NCBI GenBank assembly: GCA_035304285.1
Contig: DATGQI010000035.1
Coordinates: forward strand, 1 to 9,065
Length of the DNA: 9,065 nucleotides
Source: IDS-8 sp035304285
GTDB taxonomy: Bacteria; Pseudomonadota; Gammaproteobacteria; Steroidobacterales; Woeseiaceae
Direction: 5' to 3'
Shown here: piece by piece, positions 1 through 6,436 of the stretch
How positions within the stretch are numbered: position 1 is the first letter of the stretch
Layout of the letters: each line of letters begins with the position of its first letter
Notes under the pieces: model-generated
Told to the model about the DNA's origin: nothing
The model's database searches: none
What the model saw: the letters and a program-made list of their open reading frames with translations, nothing else
Made by a program: the position numbers and the translations under genes

Positions 1-1016
1 CCGGCATGATGGTGCCGCTCGACCAGATCGCGACCATTACTTTCGACAAGGGGCCGTCACGAATCCAGCACCTGGACGGCAAGCGGACGGTCACCGTCTC
101 TGCAAACGTCGAAGGGCGGTCGCCGGGAGAGGTCACGGCCGCCGCCATGAAGCTGGCGACAGCCATCCAGTTCCCGGACGGTTACGGCCTGTCCTTAGGC
201 GGCGCCTCGCGCGACCAGCAGGAAGTGTTCAGCGAGATGTTTACCGCCCTCTTCATGGGGATAGGCGTGATGTACCTGGTGCTGGTGATGCAATTCAACT
301 CGTTTACTGCCCCGGTCCCTGTCATGTTGTCCCTGCCGCTTTCGCTGATCGGTGTCGTGCTGGCGCTGCTCGCCACCGGCGGTACGCTCAACCTTATGAG
401 TTTCATCGGCGTCATCATGCTCATGGGGCTGGTCGCGAAGAACGCCATCCTGTTGCTCGACTGCGCCCGCAAGGAGGAAGCGCAAGGCGTGGATCGCGAA
501 GAGGCGTTGATGCATGCAGGCCGTGTACGCTTCCGGCCCATTCTCATGACGACGTTCGCCCTCATCGCGGGCATGACGCCGGTGGCGATCGGCGTGGGCG
601 AAGGCGGTGAGTTCTACCGGCCGATGGCGGTGGCCATCATCGGCGGAGTCTTCACGTCGACCCTGCTCACCCTGCTCGTCATCCCGAGCTTCTATGACAG
701 CATCGAAATCGCTCGCGAACGCGCTGTGCTGAAGACGCGGGCGCGCGCGGCCCTGACCAATCCCGCCGTGGCATTCGTGCTGACGTTCGTCGAAGCCCTG
801 CTCGCCCTGACGTTGCTCCGCGCCCTGTACCGCAGCTTGCGCCGGCTGTTCAGGCTGGCTCCTCACGAACACCCGGTCGAACGGGCGGCACGCCTCGCCG
901 GTTTCGAAGTGCCGGCGGGGTTCGAGGCACAGCGCGAAAAGCGGCCGCAGCGGGACAGGGGGGCGACGGTCGCATCCGGCGGCGTTCCTGCGCCTACCGG
1001 CGCTGAAGCGGTGTAA
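1..1016 (+). CDS. RND efflux permease (HAE/AcrB-like), C-terminal part, 5' end outside window
   Basis: This is the last third of an inner-membrane proton-driven drug/solvent efflux permease. The frame is open to the left edge, so the ATG at 6 is internal (it precedes the VPL-x-x-I-A-x-I segment of the porter domain). Numbering from that ATG, residues 1-70 are the end of the periplasmic porter domain. Five hydrophobic segments at about 79-97, 104-123, 130-150, 178-198 and 206-228 match TM8-TM12. The hallmark GLVAKNAILLLD lies at 141-152 and RFRPILMTT at 175-183. Typical RND pumps end soon after TM12, but this one continues for about 100 residues, with a further hydrophobic stretch at 253-275, a basic segment and a Pro/Ala/Gly-rich tail. 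The stop is TAA. The membrane-fusion and outer-membrane partners would lie outside the window. Family assignment is secure; the substrate cannot be told. Confidence 0.95.
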   Translation, partial: GMMVPLDQIATITFDKGPSRIQHLDGKRTVTVSANVEGRSPGEVTAAAMKLATAIQFPDGYGLSLGGASRDQQEVFSEMFTALFMGIGVMYLVLVMQFNSFTAPVPVMLSLPLSLIGVVLALLATGGTLNLMSFIGVIMLMGLVAKNAILLLDCARKEEAQGVDREEALMHAGRVRFRPILMTTFALIAGMTPVAIGVGEGGEFYRPMAVAIIGGVFTSTLLTLLVIPSFYDSIEIARERAVLKTRARAALTNPAVAFVLTFVEALLALTLLRALYRSLRRLFRLAPHEHPVERAARLAGFEVPAGFEAQREKRPQRDRGATVASGGVPAPTGAEAV

Positions 1017-1073
1017 GGGCGACATCGGCCGTCGGCGAACAGCGCGCCCTTGGCAGGTGCAGAAACAGTGCAC

Positions 1074-1547
1074 TCATCTTCGTTCGCCAAAGAATCGCAT
1101 GACCTCGGCGAGTGCCCGTTGCGCCAGTTGTCGATGCTCGCGCTCATACGAGCGTTCGGTCACTTTGACGAACTTGCCGCGATCTGCCCTTTCGATTGAA
1201 ACGTGGTGCGACACCCCGCTCGATGAAGACGACAGAGCGGGAGGGCGCGCGGCTTGCTCCCGATCCATCGAGATCGGATGGGGCCTGAGCGGGTAGCCCG
1301 GATGAATCCCGGCCCGCTGAACGAGCCGGAACTGGGCGTCGTCTGGCGAGTCGCCGTCGATCAACGGCACGCCGCGGGAGAACCCGGGCCGTGCCAGGTA
1401 TCCGAATTCCTCGGCATACCCGCCGGCGAGATAGGAGTTGTGGTCGGCCTCGACTTCTTCCCCTACTGCCAGCGACCGACGCGTCCAGTCCGGAAAATAG
1501 CGCCGGTACTCGTCCCGTCGTTGATACGCGTTCGATTGGAGGTGCAT
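1074..1547 (-). CDS. Hypothetical protein, 157 aa, convergent with the RND gene
   Basis: I do not recognise this gene. The predicted 157-residue soluble protein has no signal peptide or membrane segment. Its N-terminal third is rich in Tyr, Arg, Asp and Glu (residues 1-50). The middle has a Gly/Pro/Asp-rich loop, then a run of five serines near residue 105. The C-terminus (about 120-157) looks like a charged amphipathic helix. Reality is supported by strong G/C preference at third codon positions, a plausible GGGAG ribosome site about 8 nt before the ATG, and a fit between its neighbours with a 57-nt convergent gap to the RND stop. Competing frames over the same DNA give Arg- and Pro-rich shadow translations. 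Function unknown. Confidence 0.6.
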   Translation of the reverse strand: MHLQSNAYQRRDEYRRYFPDWTRRSLAVGEEVEADHNSYLAGGYAEEFGYLARPGFSRGVPLIDGDSPDDAQFRLVQRAGIHPGYPLRPHPISMDREQAARPPALSSSSSGVSHHVSIERADRGKFVKVTERSYEREHRQLAQRALAEVMRFFGERR

Positions 1548-1570
1548 GCCCGCACTCCCGCAATGATAGA

Positions 1571-1586
1571 GCTACGATTCCGTAGC
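1571..1586. repeat. Perfect 6-bp hairpin upstream of the hypothetical gene
   Basis: GCTACG, a 4-nt loop, then CGTAGC: a perfect inverted repeat. On the minus strand it lies 24 nt upstream of the start codon at 1547, in the presumed leader. No U-tract follows it in either direction, so it is not a convincing terminator. Its GCTAC/GTAGC core recurs in the larger hairpin at 1592-1651. Confidence 0.45.
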
Positions 1587-1591
1587 ACCTG

Positions 1592-1651
1592 GTAGCGTGA
1601 GGGAGTCAAGCGGCTTGCCGTCAGAGATAGCAAGGAACTCCCTCGCGCTAC
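1592..1651. repeat. Long imperfect inverted repeat with nested stem (REP-like or RNA structure)
   Basis: The left arm 1592-1606 and right arm 1637-1651 pair over 15 bp with a single mismatch, which is a G-U wobble if the plus strand is transcribed. Inside, CTTGC (1614-1618) pairs with GCAAG (1630-1634), making a nested two-stem structure of about 60 nt. Both outer ends read GTAG outward-in (GTAG at 1592 on plus, GTAG at 1651 on minus), resembling the GTAG-plus-palindrome design of REP elements. A GAGGGAG core appears a third time in minus orientation at 1699-1705. No second full copy lies in the window, so a dispersed repeat cannot be confirmed. A structured leader for the minus-strand gene is the alternative. 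Confidence 0.4.
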
Positions 1652-1748
1652 TCAGCGCTTCTACTGACCGGGCATGATCGCCGCTTTTGTCGGCGCTTCT
1701 CCCTCAGTAATCTCGGGTCATCCTAGCGCCTTCGCAAGCTGACAGCCA

Positions 1749-1773
1749 GCCCGCTCCAGGCACGGGAACGGGC
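1749..1773 (-). terminator. Weak hairpin just after the PAP2 stop codon
   Basis: GCCCG (1749-1753) pairs with CGGGC (1769-1773), and after one mismatch TCC pairs with GGA, leaving a 7-nt loop. It sits 8 nt beyond the stop of the minus-strand PAP2 gene. No T-run follows on the minus strand, so an intrinsic terminator is only a possibility. Confidence 0.2.
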
Positions 1774-1781
1774 GGTCGGGA

Positions 1782-2603
1782 TCAGAACCGGACTTGCCAG
1801 CTGACGGTCGCCCCGTCCGCGGCCGCGGCGACGTGCAGGCCGGTTCCTGGGTCCTCCATGCCCAGGAAAACATCATTCACGAAAGCGGCAAAGAAGTTAC
1901 CCAGGGCGATGCCGAACAGCGTGTCCGACGGGAAGTGTTCTCCCGACTCGACGCGCGCCCACGCCGTGGCAATCGTCAGCCCGTCCAGCCCGACATTTAG
2001 CGTGCGTTCCGTGCGGTCGCCGCTTTCAATCCAGCGCAGGTTCCGCGACGTCAACCGTGCGAACACCGCCGTGGTCGAGGCGTGTCCCGAGGGAAAACTG
2101 TCATCGTTCGTCTCGTTCGGGCGCTGCCGCCCGACGCTAGTCTTCAGTTGCCGCGTCGCGAGGCCGGTCGCGGCGACTGCGCTCATGCCGACCAGGTAGC
2201 CTTTCGCCTTGTTCTCGAACCAGCTTGCCAGGTCTACACCGCTGGGGGTGGCGAGTACACTCGCATGGTAAGCAAGGATCGACGCCACCCGCAGACCGTC
2301 GCTCCAGTCGTCGGCATTGCCAGGCGAGCCAAACACCGGCGTGTGGTCGACCGCCCAGTCGGAAATCTCCTCGTCCATGTCGTCGATCTGCAGTATCCCG
2401 GCGCCGACGGCTGGAACCCACACCCGCGGATCCCGAACGGCGTCGAGGGCCGAGTGCCGGACTCGCTCCCAGCCGGGGCGGAACGTTGCGTCCTCTCCCC
2501 AACGATGCTCGTCCGGAAGCGAAGCACATCCGCCGAAAACGAACGCGGCCAGCAGCGTGAGCAGCGGCCCGGACATGCGGATCAACAAGCGATCACACGG
2601 CAT
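1782..2603 (-). CDS. PAP2-family phosphatase, predicted lipoprotein
   Basis: A 273-aa acid phosphatase-type enzyme expected to dephosphorylate a lipid phosphate on the periplasmic side of the envelope. All three PAP2 signatures are intact: K154-x6-R161-P162; SFPSGH with PSGH at 171-174; and R217-x5-H223-x3-D227. The N-terminus has hydrophobic residues 11-24 and a lipobox ending GGC, with Cys26 as lipidation site and Ala at +2, which predicts outer-membrane sorting. Moderately hydrophobic segments occur near 61-72, 136-150, 205-216 and 228-241, and the last residues alternate and end in Phe. The ATG at 2603 has no clear Shine-Dalgarno; Met10 (2576) is a possible alternative that keeps the lipobox. 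It follows the zinc-finger gene by 42 nt on the same strand, suggesting co-transcription. Family is certain; substrate unknown (undecaprenyl-PP, phosphatidylglycerol-P and lipid A are candidates by family). Confidence 0.92.
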   Translation of the reverse strand: MPCDRLLIRMSGPLLTLLAAFVFGGCASLPDEHRWGEDATFRPGWERVRHSALDAVRDPRVWVPAVGAGILQIDDMDEEISDWAVDHTPVFGSPGNADDWSDGLRVASILAYHASVLATPSGVDLASWFENKAKGYLVGMSAVAATGLATRQLKTSVGRQRPNETNDDSFPSGHASTTAVFARLTSRNLRWIESGDRTERTLNVGLDGLTIATAWARVESGEHFPSDTLFGIALGNFFAAFVNDVFLGMEDPGTGLHVAAAADGATVSWQVRF

Positions 2604-2645
2604 ACGGAATGCTCGGTTCCGCCTGTGTCCATCGTCTCCGCGTTC

Positions 2646-2918
2646 TCAGTACCTGGCGAAGGCCTCGTCGACGTAGCAATAGAGCCAACGTTCGCCCTGC
2701 TCTGCCGAAGCGATTACCGGATGGCCGCTGCTGCCGGCGTGCTTGCTTGCGTGGCGGTTCGGGGACGAGTCGCAACAACGCGTGACGCCGCAGGTCTGGC
2801 AGGTTCGAAGGTGCACCCACCGCGAACCGCTCTTCACGCATTCGTCGCATTCGCGGACCTCCGGCTGCCTGACCGATGTCACGACATCGAGGTGATCGCA
2901 TTCTGCCTGGGACTTCAT
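2646..2918 (-). CDS. UBP-type zinc finger protein
   Basis: A 90-aa single-domain protein matching the zf-UBP fold, best known from eukaryotic deubiquitinases, where it binds the free C-terminus of ubiquitin. Visible ligand candidates are the opening C7-x-H9, C24-x2-C27, C40-x2-C43, C48 and C49, then H56, H60 and H66. Other family features are RWVHLR at 33-38, CCDSSPNRH at 48-56, GHPVI at 65-69, and the final W78 with YCYVDE at 80-85. The CDHLD opening is typical of the stand-alone bacterial members, which are widespread and of unknown role. The ATG at 2918 has no obvious Shine-Dalgarno; a TATACT -10-like box lies 35-40 nt upstream. It is first of a probable two-gene unit with the PAP2 lipoprotein and is divergent from the DUF2269-like gene. 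Assignment by motif is strong; function is inferred only from the domain. Confidence 0.88.
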   Translation of the reverse strand: MKSQAECDHLDVVTSVRQPEVRECDECVKSGSRWVHLRTCQTCGVTRCCDSSPNRHASKHAGSSGHPVIASAEQGERWLYCYVDEAFARY

Positions 2919-2952
2919 TCGTTACATGCGTAGTCTGTGTGTACGTCAACCC

Positions 2953-2958
2953 AGTATA
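2953..2958 (-). promoter_or_regulatory. Candidate -10 box for the zinc-finger/PAP2 unit
   Basis: On the minus strand this reads TATACT (5 of 6 to the sigma-70 -10 consensus), predicting a start of transcription near 2946 and a leader of about 28 nt. No good -35 is seen 17 nt upstream. A TTGACG (minus, 2949-2944) lies downstream of it, but its matching -10 would place transcription inside the gene. The same segment on plus reads TATAGC and could serve the divergent gene. Confidence 0.25.
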
Positions 2959-3071
2959 GCGTGACACCATCCTATCGGCTGTTCGCCGCCGGCATGTTGG
3001 TTACACTACTGCTCTCCTCGACATTCGCCGCTGGCGCAGGCGGTGGTTGGCAAGTCAGGGGTCAGACCGCC

Positions 3072-3551
3072 ATGATTTATCTCGCATTGAAGTTTCTGCA
3101 CGTCGTCGCCGCTATTATCTTTGTCGGAAACATCACGACGAGCGCGTTCTGGGCCGCCCGCGCGCACAAGAGCCGTGACTTTCGCCTGGTTGCGTCAACG
3201 TTCGACGGCATCATCCGCGCCGACCGCGTGTTCACGATGCCGGCCGTCCTTGGGCTCCTCGTCAGCGGAATTGCCGCAGCCCTCATCGGAGGCCTGTCGA
3301 TTTTCGGTACTGGCTGGATCCTTTGGGGGATTGCACTGTTCATAATCACCGGCATGATTTTTGGTCGCCTCGTAGCACCGGTACAGCATGAGATCGCCAG
3401 CCTTGCGCAAAGCGCGGATGCAAACGAAGCTGACTGGGGAACGTACGAGCACTTGTATAATCGCTGGCGACTGTGGGGCTATGTCGCGCTGGCGGTACCT
3501 GTCGCTGCCGTGGCGATCATGGTGTTCAAGCCGGTACTTCCGGCGTTTTGA
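3072..3551 (+). CDS. DUF2269-type integral membrane protein
   Basis: A 159-aa inner-membrane protein with four predicted helices at about 3-25, 52-73, 79-100 and 134-152. It opens KFLHVVAAIIFVGN, which with the following helix resembles the DUF2269 family of small four-helix proteins; their function is not established. I chose the ATG at 3072, preceded by AGGGG with a 10-nt spacer. The frame stays open upstream to a GTG at 2937, which would add 45 residues including a hydrophobic stretch, but that start overlaps the divergent promoter region, and the family begins at the K-F-x-H helix. It stands alone between the divergent zinc-finger gene and the M20 gene 60 nt downstream. The TGA stop lies in a small hairpin. 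The membrane topology is clear; the family name is from recall of the pattern. Confidence 0.8.
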   Translation: MIYLALKFLHVVAAIIFVGNITTSAFWAARAHKSRDFRLVASTFDGIIRADRVFTMPAVLGLLVSGIAAALIGGLSIFGTGWILWGIALFIITGMIFGRLVAPVQHEIASLAQSADANEADWGTYEHLYNRWRLWGYVALAVPVAAVAIMVFKPVLPAF

Positions 3552-3556
3552 CGCCG
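3541..3556 (+). terminator. Hairpin over the stop codon of the membrane-protein gene
   Basis: CGGCGT, loop TTTG, ACGCCG: a perfect 6-bp stem enclosing part of the TGA stop (3549-3551). No T-run follows, so intrinsic termination is doubtful. A second imperfect stem (GCGCCGT near 3563 with ACGGGGCGC near 3582) lies just after. Confidence 0.25.
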
Positions 3557-3611
3557 CAAAGCGCGCCGTGATTGAAAACTGACGGGGCGCGTCCGCGCCG
3601 GGGGAGACTGC

Positions 3612-5131
3612 ATGCCAAAGCTTACGCGCAGGGGTTTCGTCACACACACAGCCGCGAGCGGCGCCGTGCTTTGGGCGGCCGCCAATGCCGTGCCCGCCGC
3701 CCACGCAAAATCCAGTCTTGATCCGTCTACCGGGAAATCGAACGTCGCCACGACGAAACTGTCGCGCGCCTGCAGGAATGGATCCGCCAGCCTTCGATAG
3801 CCGCCGAGGACATCGGCGTGGCGGAAGGCGCGGAGCTCATGAGGAAGCTCGCTCTCGACGCCGGTTTCCAGCACGCCGAGGTCATCCCGACGCAGGGCCA
3901 GCCCGGCGTCTTCGCGACACTCGATGCCGCTGCGAAGCACACACTCGGACTGTACTTCATGTACGACGTCAAGCAGGTCGACCCGGGTGAATGGAGTTCG
4001 CCGCCCTGGGACGCGAAGCTCGTCGAGATGCCGGACCTCGGCACCGTGCTGATGGGCCGCGCCGCGACCAACCAGAAGGGGCCGCAGGCGGCGCTGCTCG
4101 CCGCGCTGCACGCGATTCGCGGCGCGGGCCGCAAGCTCCCCGTCAACCTCGTGCTGGTCGCGGAAGGCGAGGAGGAGATCGGCTCGCCGCACTTCCCGGA
4201 GATCGTGCTTGAAACACCCCGCGTGCGCGCTGCGCTCGAAAAATCTCTCGGTATCTTCATGCCGAGCCATTCGCAGGATTCCGACGGCAGCATCGTGATC
4301 GCTCTCGGCTCCAAAGGCGACATCGAATGCGAACTCATCGCGAGCGGCGCCGCCTGGGGCCGCGGCCCGACACGCGACGTCCACTCGAGCTACGCGGCGC
4401 AACTCGACCAGCCGGCCTGACGTCTCGTACAAGCGCTGAACACGCTCGTGACGCCTGCGGGTGACCCCGCCATTGACGGCTTCTTCGAGCACATCCGGGC
4501 CGTCACCGCCGAGGAACGCGCGATGCTCGACGTGCTCGCCGAGCGCATGGATGAGAAAGCGGCGCTCGAGTCCTTCGGGGCAAAGGTCTGGGCACGCGAC
4601 GCGAGCTGGCGCCAGACGCTCGAGGACTACGTTTCGCGGCCGACGCTCACGATCGAGGGGTTGGTCGGCGGCTACGGCGGCCCCGGCGGCATGACCGTGC
4701 AACCGCACCGGATGACAGCGAAGCGCGACATGCGCCTCGTGCCGGACATGACGCCCGAGGACATCATGCGGAAGCTCCGGGCGCATCTCGACGAGCGTGG
4801 CTTCCGCGACATCGAGATCGTCAAGAACGGCGGCTTCAACTACGTGTCGTCCACGCCCGCTGCCTCGAAGCTGATCACGACGCAGCAAGAGGTGTACCGG
4901 TCCTACGGCATCGATCCACTCCTGTTGCCGCACTCGGGTGGGTCATGGCCCGGCTCGGTTTTCACGGAGGCGCCACTCAATCTTCCGGCAGGCTGGTTCG
5001 GTCTCGGCTACGGCGAGCGCGCCCACGCGCCGGACGAGTTCTGCCTGATCGACTCAAAAAACCCGAAGCTGCACGGGATGGACGATATGGTGAGGTCCTG
5101 CGTCGACTACCTGTTCGCCGTGGCGAGCTGA
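3612..5131 (+). pseudogene. Tat-exported M20-family metallohydrolase, disrupted by a frameshift and a nonsense codon
   Basis: Restored, it would be about 506 aa: a periplasmic zinc peptidase/amidohydrolase of the M20/M25/M40 type. GGGGAG sits 5 nt before the ATG. Residues 1-32 are a Tat signal (TRRGF, hydrophobic stretch, AHA cleavage). After codon 37 (ccg, 3723-3725) the frame is lost; one extra base there restores D-P-x-YREIERRHDE, so a 1-nt deletion in about 3723-3728 is the simplest cause. The catalytic domain then reads to 4417 and includes the EGEEEIGSPHF motif (4163-4195). An in-frame TGA (4418-4420) stands where W is expected before RLVQALNTLV. The same frame resumes to a natural TGA at 5131, passing the conserved H of LLPHSGGS (4931). 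Two lesions argue for true decay over one sequencing error. Ligand positions of the HxD and DxKG motifs read MYD (3959-3967) and NQKG (4070-4081). Confidence 0.88.
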
Positions 5132-5132
5132 A

Positions 5133-5142
5133 GGAACGTTCC
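5133..5142. repeat. Short perfect palindrome after the M20 gene
   Basis: GGAACGTTCC, 10 bp, lies right after the M20 stop codon in the 92-nt convergent gap. A second weak stem (GCAAC 5163-5167 with GTTGC 5181-5185) follows. Neither has a T-run. A bidirectional termination role is possible but not shown. Confidence 0.2.
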
Positions 5143-5223
5143 CCGGCGAAAAGAGGCGAACAGCAACGTTTCCTTCGGGGGTTGCTTAGTAGCCGCCCGT
5201 CCTGTCGATCATTTACCGAGTCC

Positions 5224-5760
5224 TCATTCCGAGGGAACGAAATTCTCGCAGCTCGCGCGCGGATTCCAGTCCGCGAACATGCCGTGCGGGTTCTTTTTCC
5301 ACGCCCAGACATGCAGCTCATACAGGGCCGGCAATCCTAAGCGATTCGGAGCACCGATGTAGTGGAAAAGCTGCCCTTCGAGAACAGGCGGCTCCGGGTT
5401 CGACGCGTGCCAGGCATCGGCCAGAACAAGATACTCTACGGCGACCAGCCTGCGACGCCCGTCCGGCTCGGGCTCGTACACGAGCAACTCTGGTTGCGTG
5501 GCGTCGAGCACGCCGTCGCCCACGAGCGCTTCATTGACATAGTGCACACCCATAGCGCCTTCTTCCGGACTGCTGGCGCAGCTCGGACCAGGTCGGTATC
5601 CCTCGGCCCTTGCGACTGCGGGATCGCGGAATCTCTCGGTGGACTGGAGCACGGTCCGCACCAGGCCCGTCGCCGGATGGTCAGCGATGGCGTTCGGGGC
5701 GCTCCCGAACACAATGGGCATGGAAGCGGCGAGCAGGAGGGGACGAAGAATCTTCTTCAT
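5224..5760 (-). CDS. Conserved exported protein of unknown function, 178 aa
   Basis: I cannot name this family, though the pattern looks like a conserved exported protein and not random sequence. Residues 1-26 form a Sec signal (MKK, hydrophobic 7-19, cleavage likely after AIA). The mature part opens with a short helix (about 30-55), then GYRPGP and Cys61, an acidic GAMGVHYVNEALVGDG stretch (69-83), a strand-rich part with VAVEYLVLA (106-114), and a Trp-rich end (ELHVWAWKKNPHG 148-160, FADWNP 162-167, Cys171). Two cysteines (61, 171) could form a disulfide. Histidines at 73, 118, 133, 150 and 159 could bind a metal; both are inference. GGGAG lies 7 nt before the ATG. It is downstream of, and 60 nt from, the NTF2-like gene on the same strand, so the two may be co-transcribed. 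Confidence 0.82.
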   Translation of the reverse strand: MKKILRPLLLAASMPIVFGSAPNAIADHPATGLVRTVLQSTERFRDPAVARAEGYRPGPSCASSPEEGAMGVHYVNEALVGDGVLDATQPELLVYEPEPDGRRRLVAVEYLVLADAWHASNPEPPVLEGQLFHYIGAPNRLGLPALYELHVWAWKKNPHGMFADWNPRASCENFVPSE

Positions 5761-5820
5761 GGCATTTCTCCCAAAGGATATTTGCGGAAAGGGAAGCTTT
5801 CAAGCGACGCGCTAATGGGT

Positions 5821-6282
5821 TCATTGCAGCTCTTTCACACGGCCGTCAGTAAAGCGGTACTCGGTCGGCGGCGGCCGTGCCACGCTCCAAGAGACATCTG
5901 CTCCCCACGGGTGGTCGATGAAGAAGACCCATTCGCCATTCGGCAACCGACGCATGACCTCCATAGCGTGGTGATGAACCTCAATGGGTTTGCCGCCGGC
6001 ATCGATGCCCGCGATCCGCCATTGCGATCTGCACAGCGCAAAGTCGCCCGACAGGGTCGTGTGGTGCACAACAACGTCCATGTGCGGCTTGAGTCCAATA
6101 TAGCCGGCCATGGTGTCGCGAATCCCGTCGCCGCCGCGAGCCACGTTATCGCTGCCGTGCACCTGCGCGAGGCGCACGACGGTCGCGTCCGGGTGATACA
6201 TAGCGGCTGCAGCCTCAATATCCTGTGCGTTGAACGCCCTGGCGAGCCAAAGATCGACGAGTTCCGGAGATGGAGCACCCAT
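5821..6282 (-). CDS. NTF2/SnoaL-like protein, 153 aa
   Basis: A small cytoplasmic protein of the NTF2-like cone fold (SnoaL/DUF4440-type), a fold used by isomerases, cyclases, hydrolases and ligand-binding proteins. Supporting pattern: an N-terminal helix pair (ELVDLWLARAFNAQDIEAAAAMY, about 7-29), the YHPDATV turn (29-35), a helix with GIRDTMAGYI (53-62), then alternating strands with VVVHHTTLSGDFALCRSQWRI (70-90), a His cluster HHH at 103-105, and a WVFFIDHPWG strand (118-127). The start at 6282 is decided by a perfect AGGAGG with a 6-nt spacer; the frame is open further upstream, but that extension is low-complexity and unsupported. It leads a probable two-gene unit with the exported protein downstream and is divergent from the lipoprotein gene. 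No specific reaction can be given. Confidence 0.85.
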   Translation of the reverse strand: MGAPSPELVDLWLARAFNAQDIEAAAAMYHPDATVVRLAQVHGSDNVARGGDGIRDTMAGYIGLKPHMDVVVHHTTLSGDFALCRSQWRIAGIDAGGKPIEVHHHAMEVMRRLPNGEWVFFIDHPWGADVSWSVARPPPTEYRFTDGRVKELQ

Positions 6283-6288
6283 TAAAAA

Positions 6289-6294
6289 CCTCCT
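6289..6294 (-). promoter_or_regulatory. Strong ribosome binding site deciding the NTF2-like start
   Basis: Minus strand AGGAGG, 6 nt before the ATG at 6282. It is the best Shine-Dalgarno in the window and rules against the upstream in-frame starts that extend toward 6648. Confidence 0.85.
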
Positions 6295-6383
6295 GTCATT
6301 CCTCACGCTGTTGCTGCGTTGTGCAGCCTGCGCGTTAATATCGCGAAGCTCGGTTGCGCGATGATTGCAGAATCGGGGAATCG

Positions 6384-6399
6384 GGTTACGGATGTAACC
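6384..6399. promoter_or_regulatory. Dyad GGTTAC-N4-GTAACC in divergent intergenic region
   Basis: A perfect 6+6 bp inverted repeat with a 4-nt spacer, roughly midway between the divergent NTF2-like and lipoprotein genes (gap 6283-6513). The symmetry and position suit a dimeric repressor site; a small hairpin is the alternative. No regulator gene is adjacent. Confidence 0.35.
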
Positions 6400-6436
6400 G
6401 GGCGTCGTCAGCCGTCTAGGCCAGGCTATCGAGTAA

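Noticed and set aside
195..1073. 292-codon open frame on the minus strand
   Set aside because: Antisense shadow of the RND permease, with a low-complexity His/Gln/Arg-rich translation.
1056..1074. GTGCA / TGCAC hairpin as terminator between RND and the convergent gene
   Set aside because: Only 5 bp with a 7-nt loop and no T-run; well within chance expectation.
2082..2933. 283-codon open frame on the plus strand
   Set aside because: Antisense to both the PAP2 and zinc-finger genes, which have unmistakable motifs on the other strand.
2937..3071. GTG-started 45-residue extension of the DUF2269-like protein
   Set aside because: No ribosome site, it overlaps the divergent promoter, and the family-like sequence begins at the Met encoded at 3072. 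The hydrophobic content leaves a small doubt.
4418..4420. TGA read as selenocysteine or as Trp under an alternative code
   Set aside because: TGA terminates most genes in the window. The position is a Trp, not a Cys/Sec site, and no SECIS-like hairpin is evident just downstream.
3479..4933. 484-codon open frame on the minus strand
   Set aside because: It is antisense to the M20 gene. Its translation is Arg/His/Ala/Leu-rich with no domain pattern, a usual mirror of biased GC-rich codons. The plus strand carries clear M20 motifs despite the lesions.
4448..5131. Independent second gene for the C-terminal half of the M20 protein
   Set aside because: It is in the same frame as the preceding part, separated only by one TGA, and has no ribosome site at its GTG. 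The sequence around the TGA reads as continuous M20 protein.
5362..6285. 307-codon open frame on the plus strand
   Set aside because: Antisense to the exported protein and the NTF2-like gene; no ribosome site and no protein-like pattern.
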